This document shows positions 38,540-47,394 of a DNA stretch of 52,976 bases, piece by piece. Every line of letters begins with the position of its first letter. Positions within the stretch are counted from its first letter, which is position 1. Both the position numbers and the translations under genes were made by a program. The DNA is from a virus. A model generated the notes under the pieces. The model saw only the letters and a list, made by a program, of their open reading frames with translations, did not search any database and was not told the DNA's origin. The stretch spans positions 1-52,976 of the IMG/VR virus record IMGVR_UViG_3300032523_001138; one strand, given 5' to 3'.

Positions 38540-41500
38540 ATGCCGGATTCAGACTTTACGATCCCCTTGACCTTAGAGGGGGTGCTCTCCGTGACGGAGG
38601 CATCCGCCTTTCGGATCACGCCGACGTATCTCTATGCCTTCAAGTACAAGGGCGGGAACAAGAGCCTCGGCCTCGTTCCCGTCCACATCAAGCACCCGAA
38701 TGTCTCGAAGCACATCTTCGACCTCGTCGATCCTGAGCCAGGAACGCCTCTGGCCAACACGGTCATTGGTGAGATTCCGAAGCACTACAAGGCAGCCTCC
38801 GACCTCGTCCTGAAAGACACAACCAAGACACTGAAGGACGTGCTGACGAAGGACGGGGCGTCGGACGACGCGGAGCTGCTGCATCACCCGAAGTCGGCAC
38901 CTGCGCTCGTCCCACCCCCCGCCAACGCGGGTCTCGGGGGCGCACAAGCAGTGCCTCTGGATACATATCTCGGAGCAGTAGGCTTCGGCGTCTCAGCCGC
39001 AGCCATCATGCAGAACACGCAGATTACTTCCGTTCTGCTGAAGGTCTACGGAGCAAACTGGAAAGAGAAGGCCGCAGCGCTCGGCTTCGCTGTTCCCGGT
39101 CTGAATCCGGTTCCCCCGGAGGTGGCGAACGCGGCGAAGATACTCAAGTTCCCGCCGGGGTCGGAAGAGTTCAAGGCACTGGCTGCACTGCATGAGTTCG
39201 GGAACATGGTTGACGCTGTGGCGGAGGTGATCGGCGAAGATGCATTTGAGGAGGTCTTCGACAAGAAATACATGACCTTCGAGAAGGTCATCGCTCTCAT
39301 CAAGAAGGCAAAGCTTGCCACAGCGAACGAGGACGACGACGGCAACGTCACCGTGAAGTTCAAGCCGATGGCTGCATCGCCGATGCTTGTTCCGGCTCCG
39401 ACTCCTCCTGTGACTTCGGTTCCGCCACCCCCCGTCACCTCGGCCCCAGCCTCTGTTGCGCCACTGTCTGTGGCTGACCAATTCAGCGCCCACTGGAAGG
39501 CGGGGGCGCAGGCCAAAGACGCCCCTCAAAAGCTCACCGTCGGTTCGCCGCCCGTAGCTCCAGTCCCCCTTCCGACTTCCCCTCCGGCAGCCCCTCCCGC
39601 TCCCGCTCCAGCCTCACCGACGCCGACCGCAACACAGACCGCACCCATCACTTCGGGAGGTCTGGGCTTGCCTGCGATCCCTCCGTTGGCAACGCTTTCC
39701 TTTGCAGGTGACGCAAAGGGTACATTGAAAGGGTATCACCCGAAGTCCTTCCTCAAGGACGGAGCAGGAAACACTTTCTTGTTCAAACCCGAGAGCGTGT
39801 CGGCGGCGGCGGCGGCATCCGCACACGCGAACATCGCTGTGAAGGTTTTCGGTGCAGACAACGCAGTCCCCGTCGTCGCGGGTACCGTCGCAGGTGTCGG
39901 TACAGGATCGATCCAACCGATGATCCCGAACGTCAAGACCGACCTCAGCCAAGTCGATCTGACGACACTGACTCAGCCTCAGCTTGCTCGACTGATGCAG
40001 GAGCGCGTTCTCGATTGGGCCCTCGCCAGTCACGACACGAAGGCTGCGAACTTCCTGCTCACCACCGACGGCAACGTCGTCGGCATTGACAAGGACCAAT
40101 CCCTCAAATTCCTCGGCAAAGACAGCCTTGATACGACGTACAAGCCAAATCCGACGCCTCAGATTTATGGCGCGCTGTTCGACCTCTTCAAGAAGAAGAA
40201 GGTCGATCTGCCCGTCGGAGCCATGCTCCCAGCGATCAAGAAAATCGAGGCCATGTCCGACGATGGATGGTTGGCCAACTTCAGTTCCTACATTGACGCC
40301 GCTGCAAGCACACCGGCGCAGCGGACCAAGCTCAAGAAGGACATCCTCGTACGCAAAAAGAGCGTGCGGACAGACTTGGAAGCCTTCATCACTGGAGTCT
40401 TCCAAGCGCGCGGCGACATCGGCATGACCGACACGTTCGAGTTCGAGTCGGGTGTGGTTCACCCAAAGAAGAAGAAAGATCTCAGCGGCATCTCGACCCC
40501 TCCGATGGGGAGCATCCTGTCTCCTGCGAGTTTGCCTGCGCTGGGCACGCTCACCCCCGGCGGATCAGCTGGAGAGCTGGGAGGCGCAGGCGAGAAGTTC
40601 TTCTTCACAGGCCCGGACGGTAAGTACCTCGTCAAGCTCGCGCGCTCAAAAGACAAAACCATGATTCAGCCGACGCGGATCGCCGCTCAAGAAATCTTCT
40701 CGCAGCTCTCCAACGTCGTCCGGCCCGGGAAGTCGATTCCAATTGCGGACGTGCCCGGCGGCTACAAAGGGATCCCCGCAACGATCCAGCCTCTGCTTGC
40801 TCTCGGGAAGCCCAAGGATCTGAAAGGCACGACTCCCAGCTCCCTGAGCCTCTCGGAGAAAAAGGACGTCGCCGAGGAGCACGTTCTGGATTGGCTGACG
40901 TCCCAGCACGACACGCACGCCGCCAACCTTATGCGCCGCGCCGATGGAACCATTCTCTCCGTCGACAAAGAGCAGGGCTTCAAGTTCTTCATGCCGAACA
41001 CGAAGTGGTCGAAGACGGGCGATCAACTCGACGTCGACTACCACCCGAACGCAGCTTCGGGGGAGAATCCCCCGTTCTACAACGGCTTCTGGAAGGCGTT
41101 CGCCGACGGCTCGATGGACTTTGACCCCACCCAGATGAAGGACGTCGTCGACCGCGTCGAGGGGATCAAAGACTCCGACTACATCGCCCTGCTGTCGAAG
41201 TACGTTGAGAAGGCCGAGCTGAAAGACGACCCCCAGCAGGTCGCGGCTTTCATCGATCGCGCGCTCACGCGGAAGAAGAACATCCGCAAGGACTTCGAGG
41301 TTTTCATCGGTGGGCTCTACGCGAAGCGCCTGAAGAAGAAGAAAGGCACGTTCTCGTTTGCCGGTGGATGGAGCGACGGCACGAGCGTCTCTGCGTCTAT
41401 TGTGCCCCCTCCTGCCGTGTTGACCGGCCCCCAACCCTTGAAGGTGGTCGACCCGAACCAGACCGGAAAACTCGGGATGACCGGAGTGGAAATGGTCTCC

Positions 41501-43222
41501 TCCTCCTCCCCTCCGATCCCCCCTCCAGTCGCACCCCCGACTCCTCCCGGTTTCCCCGATCCGACTCCCGGCAACCAGTGGCAAGTCTCGTCTGCTGCAG
41601 CGATGTTCGGCCCCAACAGCCCCAACTTCTACAAAGTGAAGCCACCGAAGAATCTTGCGGACGAGACACCAGACCTGACCTCGGACAAAGTCGTCGTGAA
41701 GATGAAGGGCCTGACTCCTGAAAAGCTCGCGCAGGCTTTTGAGAAAACTGGGGTCACCCTCGCATCCGCGCCTGTGCAGAAAGACTCCTACACCTTGGCT
41801 GTGCTTCCAAAAACAGATTGGGAGAAGGCCAAGACCTCGAAGGAGATGATCGGGATTCAGGTTCCTCTTCCGACTCCTCCAGCCCCGAAGAATGGCATTG
41901 CGTCAATTCCGAAACCGGGTCAGCTGAAGAACCCGGTCCTCGAACGGTCCATCACCGAGGTCGATTTCCGCAAAGAGAAGATGACCTACGGGCAACCTGT
42001 GAAGGCTGATGGCGGGGGTGTCGAGGGACAGACCATCATGGTTCAGCGCCACACAGACAAGAAAGGGAAGAACTTCTACAGGTACCTGTTCAAGGTCCGG
42101 GCTCCATTCCTGAGCGGGTCCAAGAAGATTTTCACCGGCGGCACCCCTGGGTCTTTTGAGTTCACTCGGACGTCGTACGATCCGGCAACAGACTCCCTGA
42201 AGTGGACAGGGCCCGCCCAAGGGAAGACCGACCGGATCGGCGACACCTCGCAGTGGAAACAGGGGGACAGTGTCCTGAACGTGGCCAACCCGAAAGATGA
42301 CCGCTGGGCGCTCCGTGGTCGTGTGTGGGCGGATGTTTATCCGAAGGAAGGGGAAGACCCGAACGAAGCCTTCAAGAGCCTGCTGGACACCGCAGGCCCG
42401 AAAGTGGCGTCGACGATTCTGAAGCCGCCGACGGAAGCAGAGGCGCGTGTGATGAAGATGTCCGCGCTGCTCTGGAGCGCTTCGCCTCAAGAGGCGGACG
42501 GCTTGGCCGAAAGCAGCCGCACGGAGACCGAGCTGACCGCCCGCCTCAACAAACTCGGCTACTCGAAAGAAGACATTGACTCGATCCGTATGGAGCAGGT
42601 CGGACATGGAACCGCAGTTCCAGTACTGCCCGGACGCCACAAAAAGATCCTCGCCAACAACCCGAACCTCGCCTACGTCGCACACGGCTTCAGCAGTCCG
42701 GCGAATCTAGTGAAGATGCTCCGCACAGGCCCTGCTGGAATCATGGCTCGGCAGGAGATTGGGCTTCAGCCCAAAGGCACGTCGACATCCCCAGACTACT
42801 CCCCTGATCAAAACAGCGGCGGCGGCGACTACTTGTTCTTGAAGCCTGTGACTAAGTCGGAGGCGGGGGCTTTTGAGTGGGGCCAGCTTGAAGTGATTAT
42901 GGACCCCTCAGAATTGGATCGTCTTGATTTGTTTCGTGGAAACGCAAACGACCCGTATGGGAACGTCCACGAAACGTCTTTCGTTACACGAAAAACCTTG
43001 GAGAGCAGCAGCACAGCGACGACCGCAGAGATCGTCGCCAAACAGGGCTTCTCCCCGAACAAAATCCTAAAGATCCGGGCGGGATCTGAGTCGATGCGTC
43101 AAGACGCGTTGACCGCGCTGAAGGCGGCAGGGATTCAAGAGTTCAACGGTATGCCGATCGAAGACCTTGTGGTCCACACACCCGACTTCTACAAGAAACA
43201 GCTCGCTCCGGCAGGGTACTAA
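38540..43222 (+). CDS. giant protein with two kinase-like domains and a C-terminal toxin-like domain
   Basis: A 1560-residue protein; ATG 38540 has GAGG upstream (GTG 38498 is rejected). Two tandem domains (about residues 380-620 and 680-930) each have a lysine strand (NTFLFKPES; KYLVKLARS), a catalytic-loop-like motif (LASHDTKAANFLL; TSQHDTHAANLM) and a metal-loop-like motif (VVGIDKDQSLKF; ILSVDKEQGFKF). These HDxKxxN and xDxDQ patterns recall HipA/PI3K-type kinases. Proline-rich linkers occur near 285-315, 335-365 and 990-1010. The last 250 residues (YVAHGFSSPANLVKML, then GGGDYLFLKP, VIMDPSELDRLDLF) resemble effector-type domains of minor head proteins. I infer a virion-associated, possibly injected, modifying protein. 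Confidence 0.65.
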   Translation: MPDSDFTIPLTLEGVLSVTEASAFRITPTYLYAFKYKGGNKSLGLVPVHIKHPNVSKHIFDLVDPEPGTPLANTVIGEIPKHYKAASDLVLKDTTKTLKDVLTKDGASDDAELLHHPKSAPALVPPPANAGLGGAQAVPLDTYLGAVGFGVSAAAIMQNTQITSVLLKVYGANWKEKAAALGFAVPGLNPVPPEVANAAKILKFPPGSEEFKALAALHEFGNMVDAVAEVIGEDAFEEVFDKKYMTFEKVIALIKKAKLATANEDDDGNVTVKFKPMAASPMLVPAPTPPVTSVPPPPVTSAPASVAPLSVADQFSAHWKAGAQAKDAPQKLTVGSPPVAPVPLPTSPPAAPPAPAPASPTPTATQTAPITSGGLGLPAIPPLATLSFAGDAKGTLKGYHPKSFLKDGAGNTFLFKPESVSAAAAASAHANIAVKVFGADNAVPVVAGTVAGVGTGSIQPMIPNVKTDLSQVDLTTLTQPQLARLMQERVLDWALASHDTKAANFLLTTDGNVVGIDKDQSLKFLGKDSLDTTYKPNPTPQIYGALFDLFKKKKVDLPVGAMLPAIKKIEAMSDDGWLANFSSYIDAAASTPAQRTKLKKDILVRKKSVRTDLEAFITGVFQARGDIGMTDTFEFESGVVHPKKKKDLSGISTPPMGSILSPASLPALGTLTPGGSAGELGGAGEKFFFTGPDGKYLVKLARSKDKTMIQPTRIAAQEIFSQLSNVVRPGKSIPIADVPGGYKGIPATIQPLLALGKPKDLKGTTPSSLSLSEKKDVAEEHVLDWLTSQHDTHAANLMRRADGTILSVDKEQGFKFFMPNTKWSKTGDQLDVDYHPNAASGENPPFYNGFWKAFADGSMDFDPTQMKDVVDRVEGIKDSDYIALLSKYVEKAELKDDPQQVAAFIDRALTRKKNIRKDFEVFIGGLYAKRLKKKKGTFSFAGGWSDGTSVSASIVPPPAVLTGPQPLKVVDPNQTGKLGMTGVEMVSSSSPPIPPPVAPPTPPGFPDPTPGNQWQVSSAAAMFGPNSPNFYKVKPPKNLADETPDLTSDKVVVKMKGLTPEKLAQAFEKTGVTLASAPVQKDSYTLAVLPKTDWEKAKTSKEMIGIQVPLPTPPAPKNGIASIPKPGQLKNPVLERSITEVDFRKEKMTYGQPVKADGGGVEGQTIMVQRHTDKKGKNFYRYLFKVRAPFLSGSKKIFTGGTPGSFEFTRTSYDPATDSLKWTGPAQGKTDRIGDTSQWKQGDSVLNVANPKDDRWALRGRVWADVYPKEGEDPNEAFKSLLDTAGPKVASTILKPPTEAEARVMKMSALLWSASPQEADGLAESSRTETELTARLNKLGYSKEDIDSIRMEQVGHGTAVPVLPGRHKKILANNPNLAYVAHGFSSPANLVKMLRTGPAGIMARQEIGLQPKGTSTSPDYSPDQNSGGGDYLFLKPVTKSEAGAFEWGQLEVIMDPSELDRLDLFRGNANDPYGNVHETSFVTRKTLESSSTATTAEIVAKQGFSPNKILKIRAGSESMRQDALTALKAAGIQEFNGMPIEDLVVHTPDFYKKQLAPAGY

Positions 43223-43223
43223 A

Positions 43224-44663
43224 ATGCCTCTCAACTACAGCGGTGTTTACGGTGTCTCCAGTCCCGGCAGCGTGCTGGACGGAGCCCTTCTACGAGCGCC
43301 CTCCAAACAGCCTGAAGGCTGGGTGTTCTTCACCAGCGAGGACGCCCCCAAACCTGTGATCAGTCTGAACCTGTCCAACATCAAAGACGTCGCTGGTGGT
43401 GTTCAGGCGATCTGGGATCACACAGGCGAGACGCTGACCTTTCAGCCTATTTCCGTCGAGCACGCCCGAGAAAACGCGGAGTGGCTTGGGATCCCTTCCG
43501 ACGCAGTCGCTAGTTTGAAGTCGCCTGGGGATGTGTACATCTGGTTGCATCAGATGGTGGTGCCGGAATGGTACGAGGAGAGGTACGACCCAGCCTCGGC
43601 AACAGAGAGCATCGACGCTTTTGCTGTTGTCATTGAAGCGCGAGGCGAGGACGCTCCTGTCGGCACCGTTCATTTCTGGCCTTCAAAGGACGCTTGGTTC
43701 AAGAAAATGCCAGACAGTTCATGGTTCCACCTCAGCAGCGGCGCGGAATGGAGAGACTCGAACCCCGACCTGCCGACGGACACCCTCAAAGCGCACACCA
43801 CGCCGGACGGTGTGCTGTCGCCCGAGCGCCAGCGTCTCCACAAGACGATTTTGGATGGTGTCTTTCAAGGGAAGAAGCGCGTGCGGAACCCTGTAGCGAT
43901 CATCACAATGGGGCTCCCAGCCAGCGGGAAGAGCACATTGGCTCGCTATCTTACAGAAAATCCAAACGAGCTTGCCGTCCTCGATGCGGACGAACATCGG
44001 AAGCACATTCCAGAGTTCAAAGCGGCGGTAGACACGAAGGCTCGCAATGGGGCCATCATCACGCACAACGAGGTGTCGAACATCAACGACAGCGCCATCG
44101 ACCATGCGATGTCGGACGATCCTGAACACCCGGGCGAGTACTATCCCTTCCTGCTCGACGGTGTGGGCACCTCGACGGACTACTACCTCGGCGTCGTCCG
44201 AGAGGCGGTCAGGAAGGGCTACAACGTCAAAACCGTGCTGGCTCACGTTCGCGACACAGACCAGATGTCCGCCCTCGACACAGTCAGGATTCGCGCTGAG
44301 GACCGAGGGGTGCGCTTCGGACGATTCGTGAAGGCGGAAATCTTTGCATCTGCTCGCCCAAAACTTCCAGCGTCTTTCGCTACGGTGGCTCCTGAGGGAT
44401 CCTCGGCAGTCGTCTTCGATGTGACCGACCCGTCCGCGCCAAGGCAGATGATGGCGCAGGTCGGAACTACGAAGATTGGCAACCCAAACTGGATGGAAGA
44501 GGCGAGGAAGGAACAAATGACAACTGACGAGCTGGTCGCCCTATACACTGCTGCCACCAAGTGGGAAGCCGAACAGCTGGCGAAAACTCCGATCACGTTC
44601 AAGCCCGGCGAAGGCACTGAAGACCCAGGCATCGACGCGGTACCTGAAGCAAAGAGAAGCTGA
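43224..44663 (+). CDS. zeta-toxin-like kinase domain protein
   Basis: A 479-residue protein; ATG 43224 directly follows the giant gene. The N-terminal 210 residues are unknown (GVYGVSSPGSVLDG, then WLHQMVVPEWYEERYD). The C-terminal part has IITMGLPASGKSTLARYL (Walker A, about 229-238), AVLDADEHRKHIPEF, NGAIITHNEVSNIND and FLLDGVGTSTDYY. This matches the zeta toxin/PezT P-loop kinase fold (GxPGxGKST ... DxDxxRxxxPEY). Zeta toxins phosphorylate UDP-N-acetylglucosamine. No epsilon-type antitoxin is visible next to it. As with the preceding giant kinase-like protein, a virion-delivered or modifying enzyme is possible. Confidence 0.78.
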   Translation: MPLNYSGVYGVSSPGSVLDGALLRAPSKQPEGWVFFTSEDAPKPVISLNLSNIKDVAGGVQAIWDHTGETLTFQPISVEHARENAEWLGIPSDAVASLKSPGDVYIWLHQMVVPEWYEERYDPASATESIDAFAVVIEARGEDAPVGTVHFWPSKDAWFKKMPDSSWFHLSSGAEWRDSNPDLPTDTLKAHTTPDGVLSPERQRLHKTILDGVFQGKKRVRNPVAIITMGLPASGKSTLARYLTENPNELAVLDADEHRKHIPEFKAAVDTKARNGAIITHNEVSNINDSAIDHAMSDDPEHPGEYYPFLLDGVGTSTDYYLGVVREAVRKGYNVKTVLAHVRDTDQMSALDTVRIRAEDRGVRFGRFVKAEIFASARPKLPASFATVAPEGSSAVVFDVTDPSAPRQMMAQVGTTKIGNPNWMEEARKEQMTTDELVALYTAATKWEAEQLAKTPITFKPGEGTEDPGIDAVPEAKRS

Positions 44664-44676
44664 GGTCCGGCAGATT

Positions 44677-44685
44677 GTGTTACTG
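44677..44685 (+). promoter_or_regulatory. STGTTACTS motif upstream of polymerase gene
   Basis: GTGTTACTG, 31 bases upstream of the TTG start at 44717. Confidence 0.55.
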
Positions 44686-44716
44686 ACGGCGCAGTGCCCT
44701 TTCATGGGAGAACAAC

Positions 44717-47335
44717 TTGCGCCAGTACACCGTCGTCACCGACGAGCACTTGCTCGCCGGTATTGCTCGCGAAATTGAGAGTGCCGACGTCATCGGGATC
44801 GACCTTGAGACAGCGAAGATCGGCGGAGGCGGCAGCTTCGACCCCCTGACGGGCCGTGTGCGCCTCTGCTCGGTGAACACAGGGCAGGCTCTCTACATCA
44901 TCGACCTCTACAAGACGCAGACGCTGGGGCCAGTTGTGGACGCTTTCAGGCGCACAAAGGGGGTGGTCGTCGGCCAGAACATGAAGTTCGACCAGAAGTG
45001 GCTGCTCTGGCACTTCGACCTTGAGCTGGTGAAGCTGTTCGACACCTTCCGCGCGTCGAGCATCATCTACGCGGGCCTCCCTGGGTTGAAGCACGACCTG
45101 TGGAGCCTCTACAAGCGCGAGCTGGGCGAAGCAGCGGCTGTCGAAGACCTCGGCGGCTCCGATTGGGACGGGACACTGACGCAGAAGCAGCTCGACTACG
45201 CAGCGGACGACATCGACAAGCTCCCGCGCCTCCGCGACGTGCTCAAGCCAAAGATCGTTCAGGCAGGGCTGGTGAAGATCGCTCAGCTGGAGTTCAACGC
45301 GGTCCTCCCCGAAGCCTGCATGGAGCTGAACGGCTTCTTCCTCGACAAAGAAATGTGGCTCACACGAACGGCGTCAGACAGGGCGCAGATGGAACGGCTG
45401 CGAGCGAGTTTGCTCGCCAAGCTTCCGAACCCGTCGAACCAGCTGGGGCTCTTCGGGAGTGCGCCCTTCAATCTCGAATCCCCCGACCAGATTCTCACGT
45501 CGCTCTGCATGTTGGGCGTGAAGCAGAAGTGGAAAGACCCTGAAACAGGGCTGACGAAGACGGTTCCCATCATGGACACCAAGGAGATGACGCTGGCGAT
45601 GGAGGCCGACCGCTGGCCCATCCTCAAGGAGTTCATCGAGTACCGAGGGTACGCGCAGGCGGTGAAGTCATTCGGCGAGGAGTACCTGAAACACATCCAC
45701 GCGACGTCGGGACGCGTCCACTCGTCGTACTTCCCGTTCACGGACACGGGACGGTATGCTAATCGTTCGCCAAACCTACAACAAGTCCCTCGCGGGAGCG
45801 CGTTTCGGGATTGCTTTAGGGCCGCTGAAGGTCGCTCTCTGGCCATCGCGGACTGGAGCAACATCGAGATGCGGATCGTTGCTGAGGTCTCCAAAGACCC
45901 CGTCCTCATCAAGGTATTCCAAGACGACCGCGATGCCCACTACGCGACGGCTTCCCTCGTCACTGGTAAACCTGAGAGTGAAGTGATAAAAGCCGAAAGA
46001 CAGCAAGCAAAGCCAGTGAACTTCGGGTTCTGCATCGCAGAAGGTCAGCGCGTGTTGACACAGGAAGGGTTGGTCCCGATCGAGTCGGTTCGAGATTGGC
46101 ACGTCGTATGGGATGGAGTAGAATGGGTGACCCACGACGGTCTGATCTACCGAGGGCTGCAGCCTGTTCAGACCCACGATGGCCTGACCACTACGCCCGA
46201 CCACGAGGTCTTCACTGATGACGGACACCGGATTTCAATGCGGGAAGCAGCATCCCCGCTTCGTCCCAGACGCCTTGCTGTTGGCGCAATTGGCATTGAT
46301 CCCGTTGGGTACATTGCGTTTGACCGGCAAGGTCGAACAGCGGCTCCGCAGCCGGAGGTACGTCGAGGCGACCTGCGACTGCTGCAACCAAGCCCGCTGG
46401 ATTCTGGTCGACAACATACGGGCGCGGAAGACGACCAACTGCACCTGCCACGGAAAGTACAACGATCCCCGATCCGAGACCTTGGGCGAACGCTTCGACT
46501 CTATGGTGCAGCGTTGTCGTCGGGATACGCACGTCTCGTCGCACAACTACAAGGGACGAGGGATTCAGGTCTTGTTCCTGTCGAGGGAGCAGTTCATTCG
46601 TTGGGCTCTGGAGACCTACCCGGACTCCGACTTCAAAGGGCTGGACTTCGACCGAACGAACAACGACGGGCACTACGAGCCATCGAACCTTCGGCTGGTG
46701 ACGCGCTCGGAAAACTTGAAGAACCGCTCCCGCTCGCCCACGTCTACGACCTCCTGAACGCGGGCCCCCGGCATCGCTTCACAGTGGAGGGGAAGGTCGT
46801 GAGCAACTGCTACGGGATGCAAGCGGCTCGCATGGTCCTCTACGCGAAGCAGGGCTATGGCGTGAACATGACGGAGGCGACGGCGCGAACCTTCCGCAGA
46901 AAATTCTTCGAGGCATACGAGGGGATTGCCAGCTGGCACCGAGGGGCACTGGACTCAGGGAAGCGTCAACGTGAGACCCGCACCGTCTGGGGACGCAGAC
47001 GCATCATCAAGGATGAGAAGGCGCACAACGAGTTCTTAAATTCCCCAATTCAGGGCACAGGCGCTGACGGCCTCAAGGTCGCCATCCGCAACGTCTACGA
47101 CCGTCTGAAAAAGCTCGCGGGCCGGACGCCCCTTCTCGGCAAGGGGGCGAAGTGCGCGCCGGTCCATATGGTCCACGACGAGATCATCGTCGAACACGAC
47201 GATGATCCTGAGCTGGAAATTCACGTTCGGCGGGAGCTGCACGATGGGATGATCGAGGGCATTGCCCCAATGCTCCCATCCGTTCCGACCCGTGCAGAGG
47301 TAGCGGGAGGGAAAAGCTGGGGAAGCAAAACCTGA
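44717..47335 (+). CDS. polA: DNA polymerase I (family A) with intein in the O-helix motif
   Basis: An 872-residue precursor. TTG 44717 is the start: GGGAG lies six bases upstream and no ATG in frame precedes the conserved exonuclease domain. The N-terminus is a DEDD 3'-5' exonuclease (VIGIDLETAK, VVVGQNMKFDQKWLLWH, LDYAADDI). The polymerase domain has FTDTGRYANRSPNLQQVPRG, AIADWSNIEMRI (motif A), KAERQQAKPVNFGF then after the intein CYGMQAARM (motif B/O-helix), and HMVHDEIIVEH (motif C). The extein is 613 residues, with no 5'-3' exonuclease. The intein (residues 439-697) cuts motif B between NFGF and YGM. It is the phage replicative polymerase. A second gene is nested inside its intein. Confidence 0.93.
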   Translation: MRQYTVVTDEHLLAGIAREIESADVIGIDLETAKIGGGGSFDPLTGRVRLCSVNTGQALYIIDLYKTQTLGPVVDAFRRTKGVVVGQNMKFDQKWLLWHFDLELVKLFDTFRASSIIYAGLPGLKHDLWSLYKRELGEAAAVEDLGGSDWDGTLTQKQLDYAADDIDKLPRLRDVLKPKIVQAGLVKIAQLEFNAVLPEACMELNGFFLDKEMWLTRTASDRAQMERLRASLLAKLPNPSNQLGLFGSAPFNLESPDQILTSLCMLGVKQKWKDPETGLTKTVPIMDTKEMTLAMEADRWPILKEFIEYRGYAQAVKSFGEEYLKHIHATSGRVHSSYFPFTDTGRYANRSPNLQQVPRGSAFRDCFRAAEGRSLAIADWSNIEMRIVAEVSKDPVLIKVFQDDRDAHYATASLVTGKPESEVIKAERQQAKPVNFGFCIAEGQRVLTQEGLVPIESVRDWHVVWDGVEWVTHDGLIYRGLQPVQTHDGLTTTPDHEVFTDDGHRISMREAASPLRPRRLAVGAIGIDPVGYIAFDRQGRTAAPQPEVRRGDLRLLQPSPLDSGRQHTGAEDDQLHLPRKVQRSPIRDLGRTLRLYGAALSSGYARLVAQLQGTRDSGLVPVEGAVHSLGSGDLPGLRLQRAGLRPNEQRRALRAIEPSAGDALGKLEEPLPLAHVYDLLNAGPRHRFTVEGKVVSNCYGMQAARMVLYAKQGYGVNMTEATARTFRRKFFEAYEGIASWHRGALDSGKRQRETRTVWGRRRIIKDEKAHNEFLNSPIQGTGADGLKVAIRNVYDRLKKLAGRTPLLGKGAKCAPVHMVHDEIIVEHDDDPELEIHVRRELHDGMIEGIAPMLPSVPTRAEVAGGKSWGSKT
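46031..46807 (+). mobile_element. PolA intein whose endonuclease is encoded out of frame
   Basis: 259 residues in the host frame from Cys1 (CIAEGQRVLTQEGLVPIESV) to GKVVSN, +1 residue Cys. Block B is GLTTTPDHEVFTDDG (TxxH intact); block F/G is HVYDLLNAGPRHRFTVEGKV, then VSN, so the penultimate His is replaced by Ser. About 150 host-frame codons between them are Arg/Pro/Gly/Leu-rich without domain character. The same bases in the +1 frame encode a complete HNH-type protein (46218-46757). Confidence 0.9.
46218..46757 (+). CDS. nested HNH-type homing endonuclease gene inside PolA intein
   Basis: A 179-residue protein encoded in the +1 frame inside the PolA intein. ATG 46218 has GAGGT (46205-46209) eight bases upstream. 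It contains a cysteine pair region (EATCDCCNQARWILVDNIRA, TTNCTCHG), then RFDSMVQRCRRDTHVSSHNY and KGRGIQVL. It ends with GLDFDRTNNDGHYEPSNLRL followed by VTRSENLKNR, the HNH/AP2-associated pattern (DRxxNxGHYxPxNxRxxxxxEQxxNR) of phage homing endonucleases. The whole gene lies between intein blocks B and F. It presumably cuts intein-free polymerase genes and so spreads the intein. Confidence 0.85.
   Translation: MTDTGFQCGKQHPRFVPDALLLAQLALIPLGTLRLTGKVEQRLRSRRYVEATCDCCNQARWILVDNIRARKTTNCTCHGKYNDPRSETLGERFDSMVQRCRRDTHVSSHNYKGRGIQVLFLSREQFIRWALETYPDSDFKGLDFDRTNNDGHYEPSNLRLVTRSENLKNRSRSPTSTTS
47164..47174 (+). promoter_or_regulatory. CCRTATGGTCC motif copy 8
   Basis: CCATATGGTCC inside the polymerase motif C codons (VHMVHDE), where protein constraint may also explain it. 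Confidence 0.35.
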
Positions 47336-47394
47336 GCGCCTGTCAATGCAGGTTGTCGTTGTTGACATCGCCCCTATGCTGTTAGGCTGAGAGC

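Noticed and set aside
39614-41584. Long minus-strand frames under the giant gene
   Set aside because: Mirror the codon bias of the plus-strand gene; no domains.
47362-47388. TTGACA with TAGGCT as promoter for the small terminase
   Set aside because: The spacer is only 15 bases, the -10 is poor and it nearly touches the start codon; not strong enough to list.
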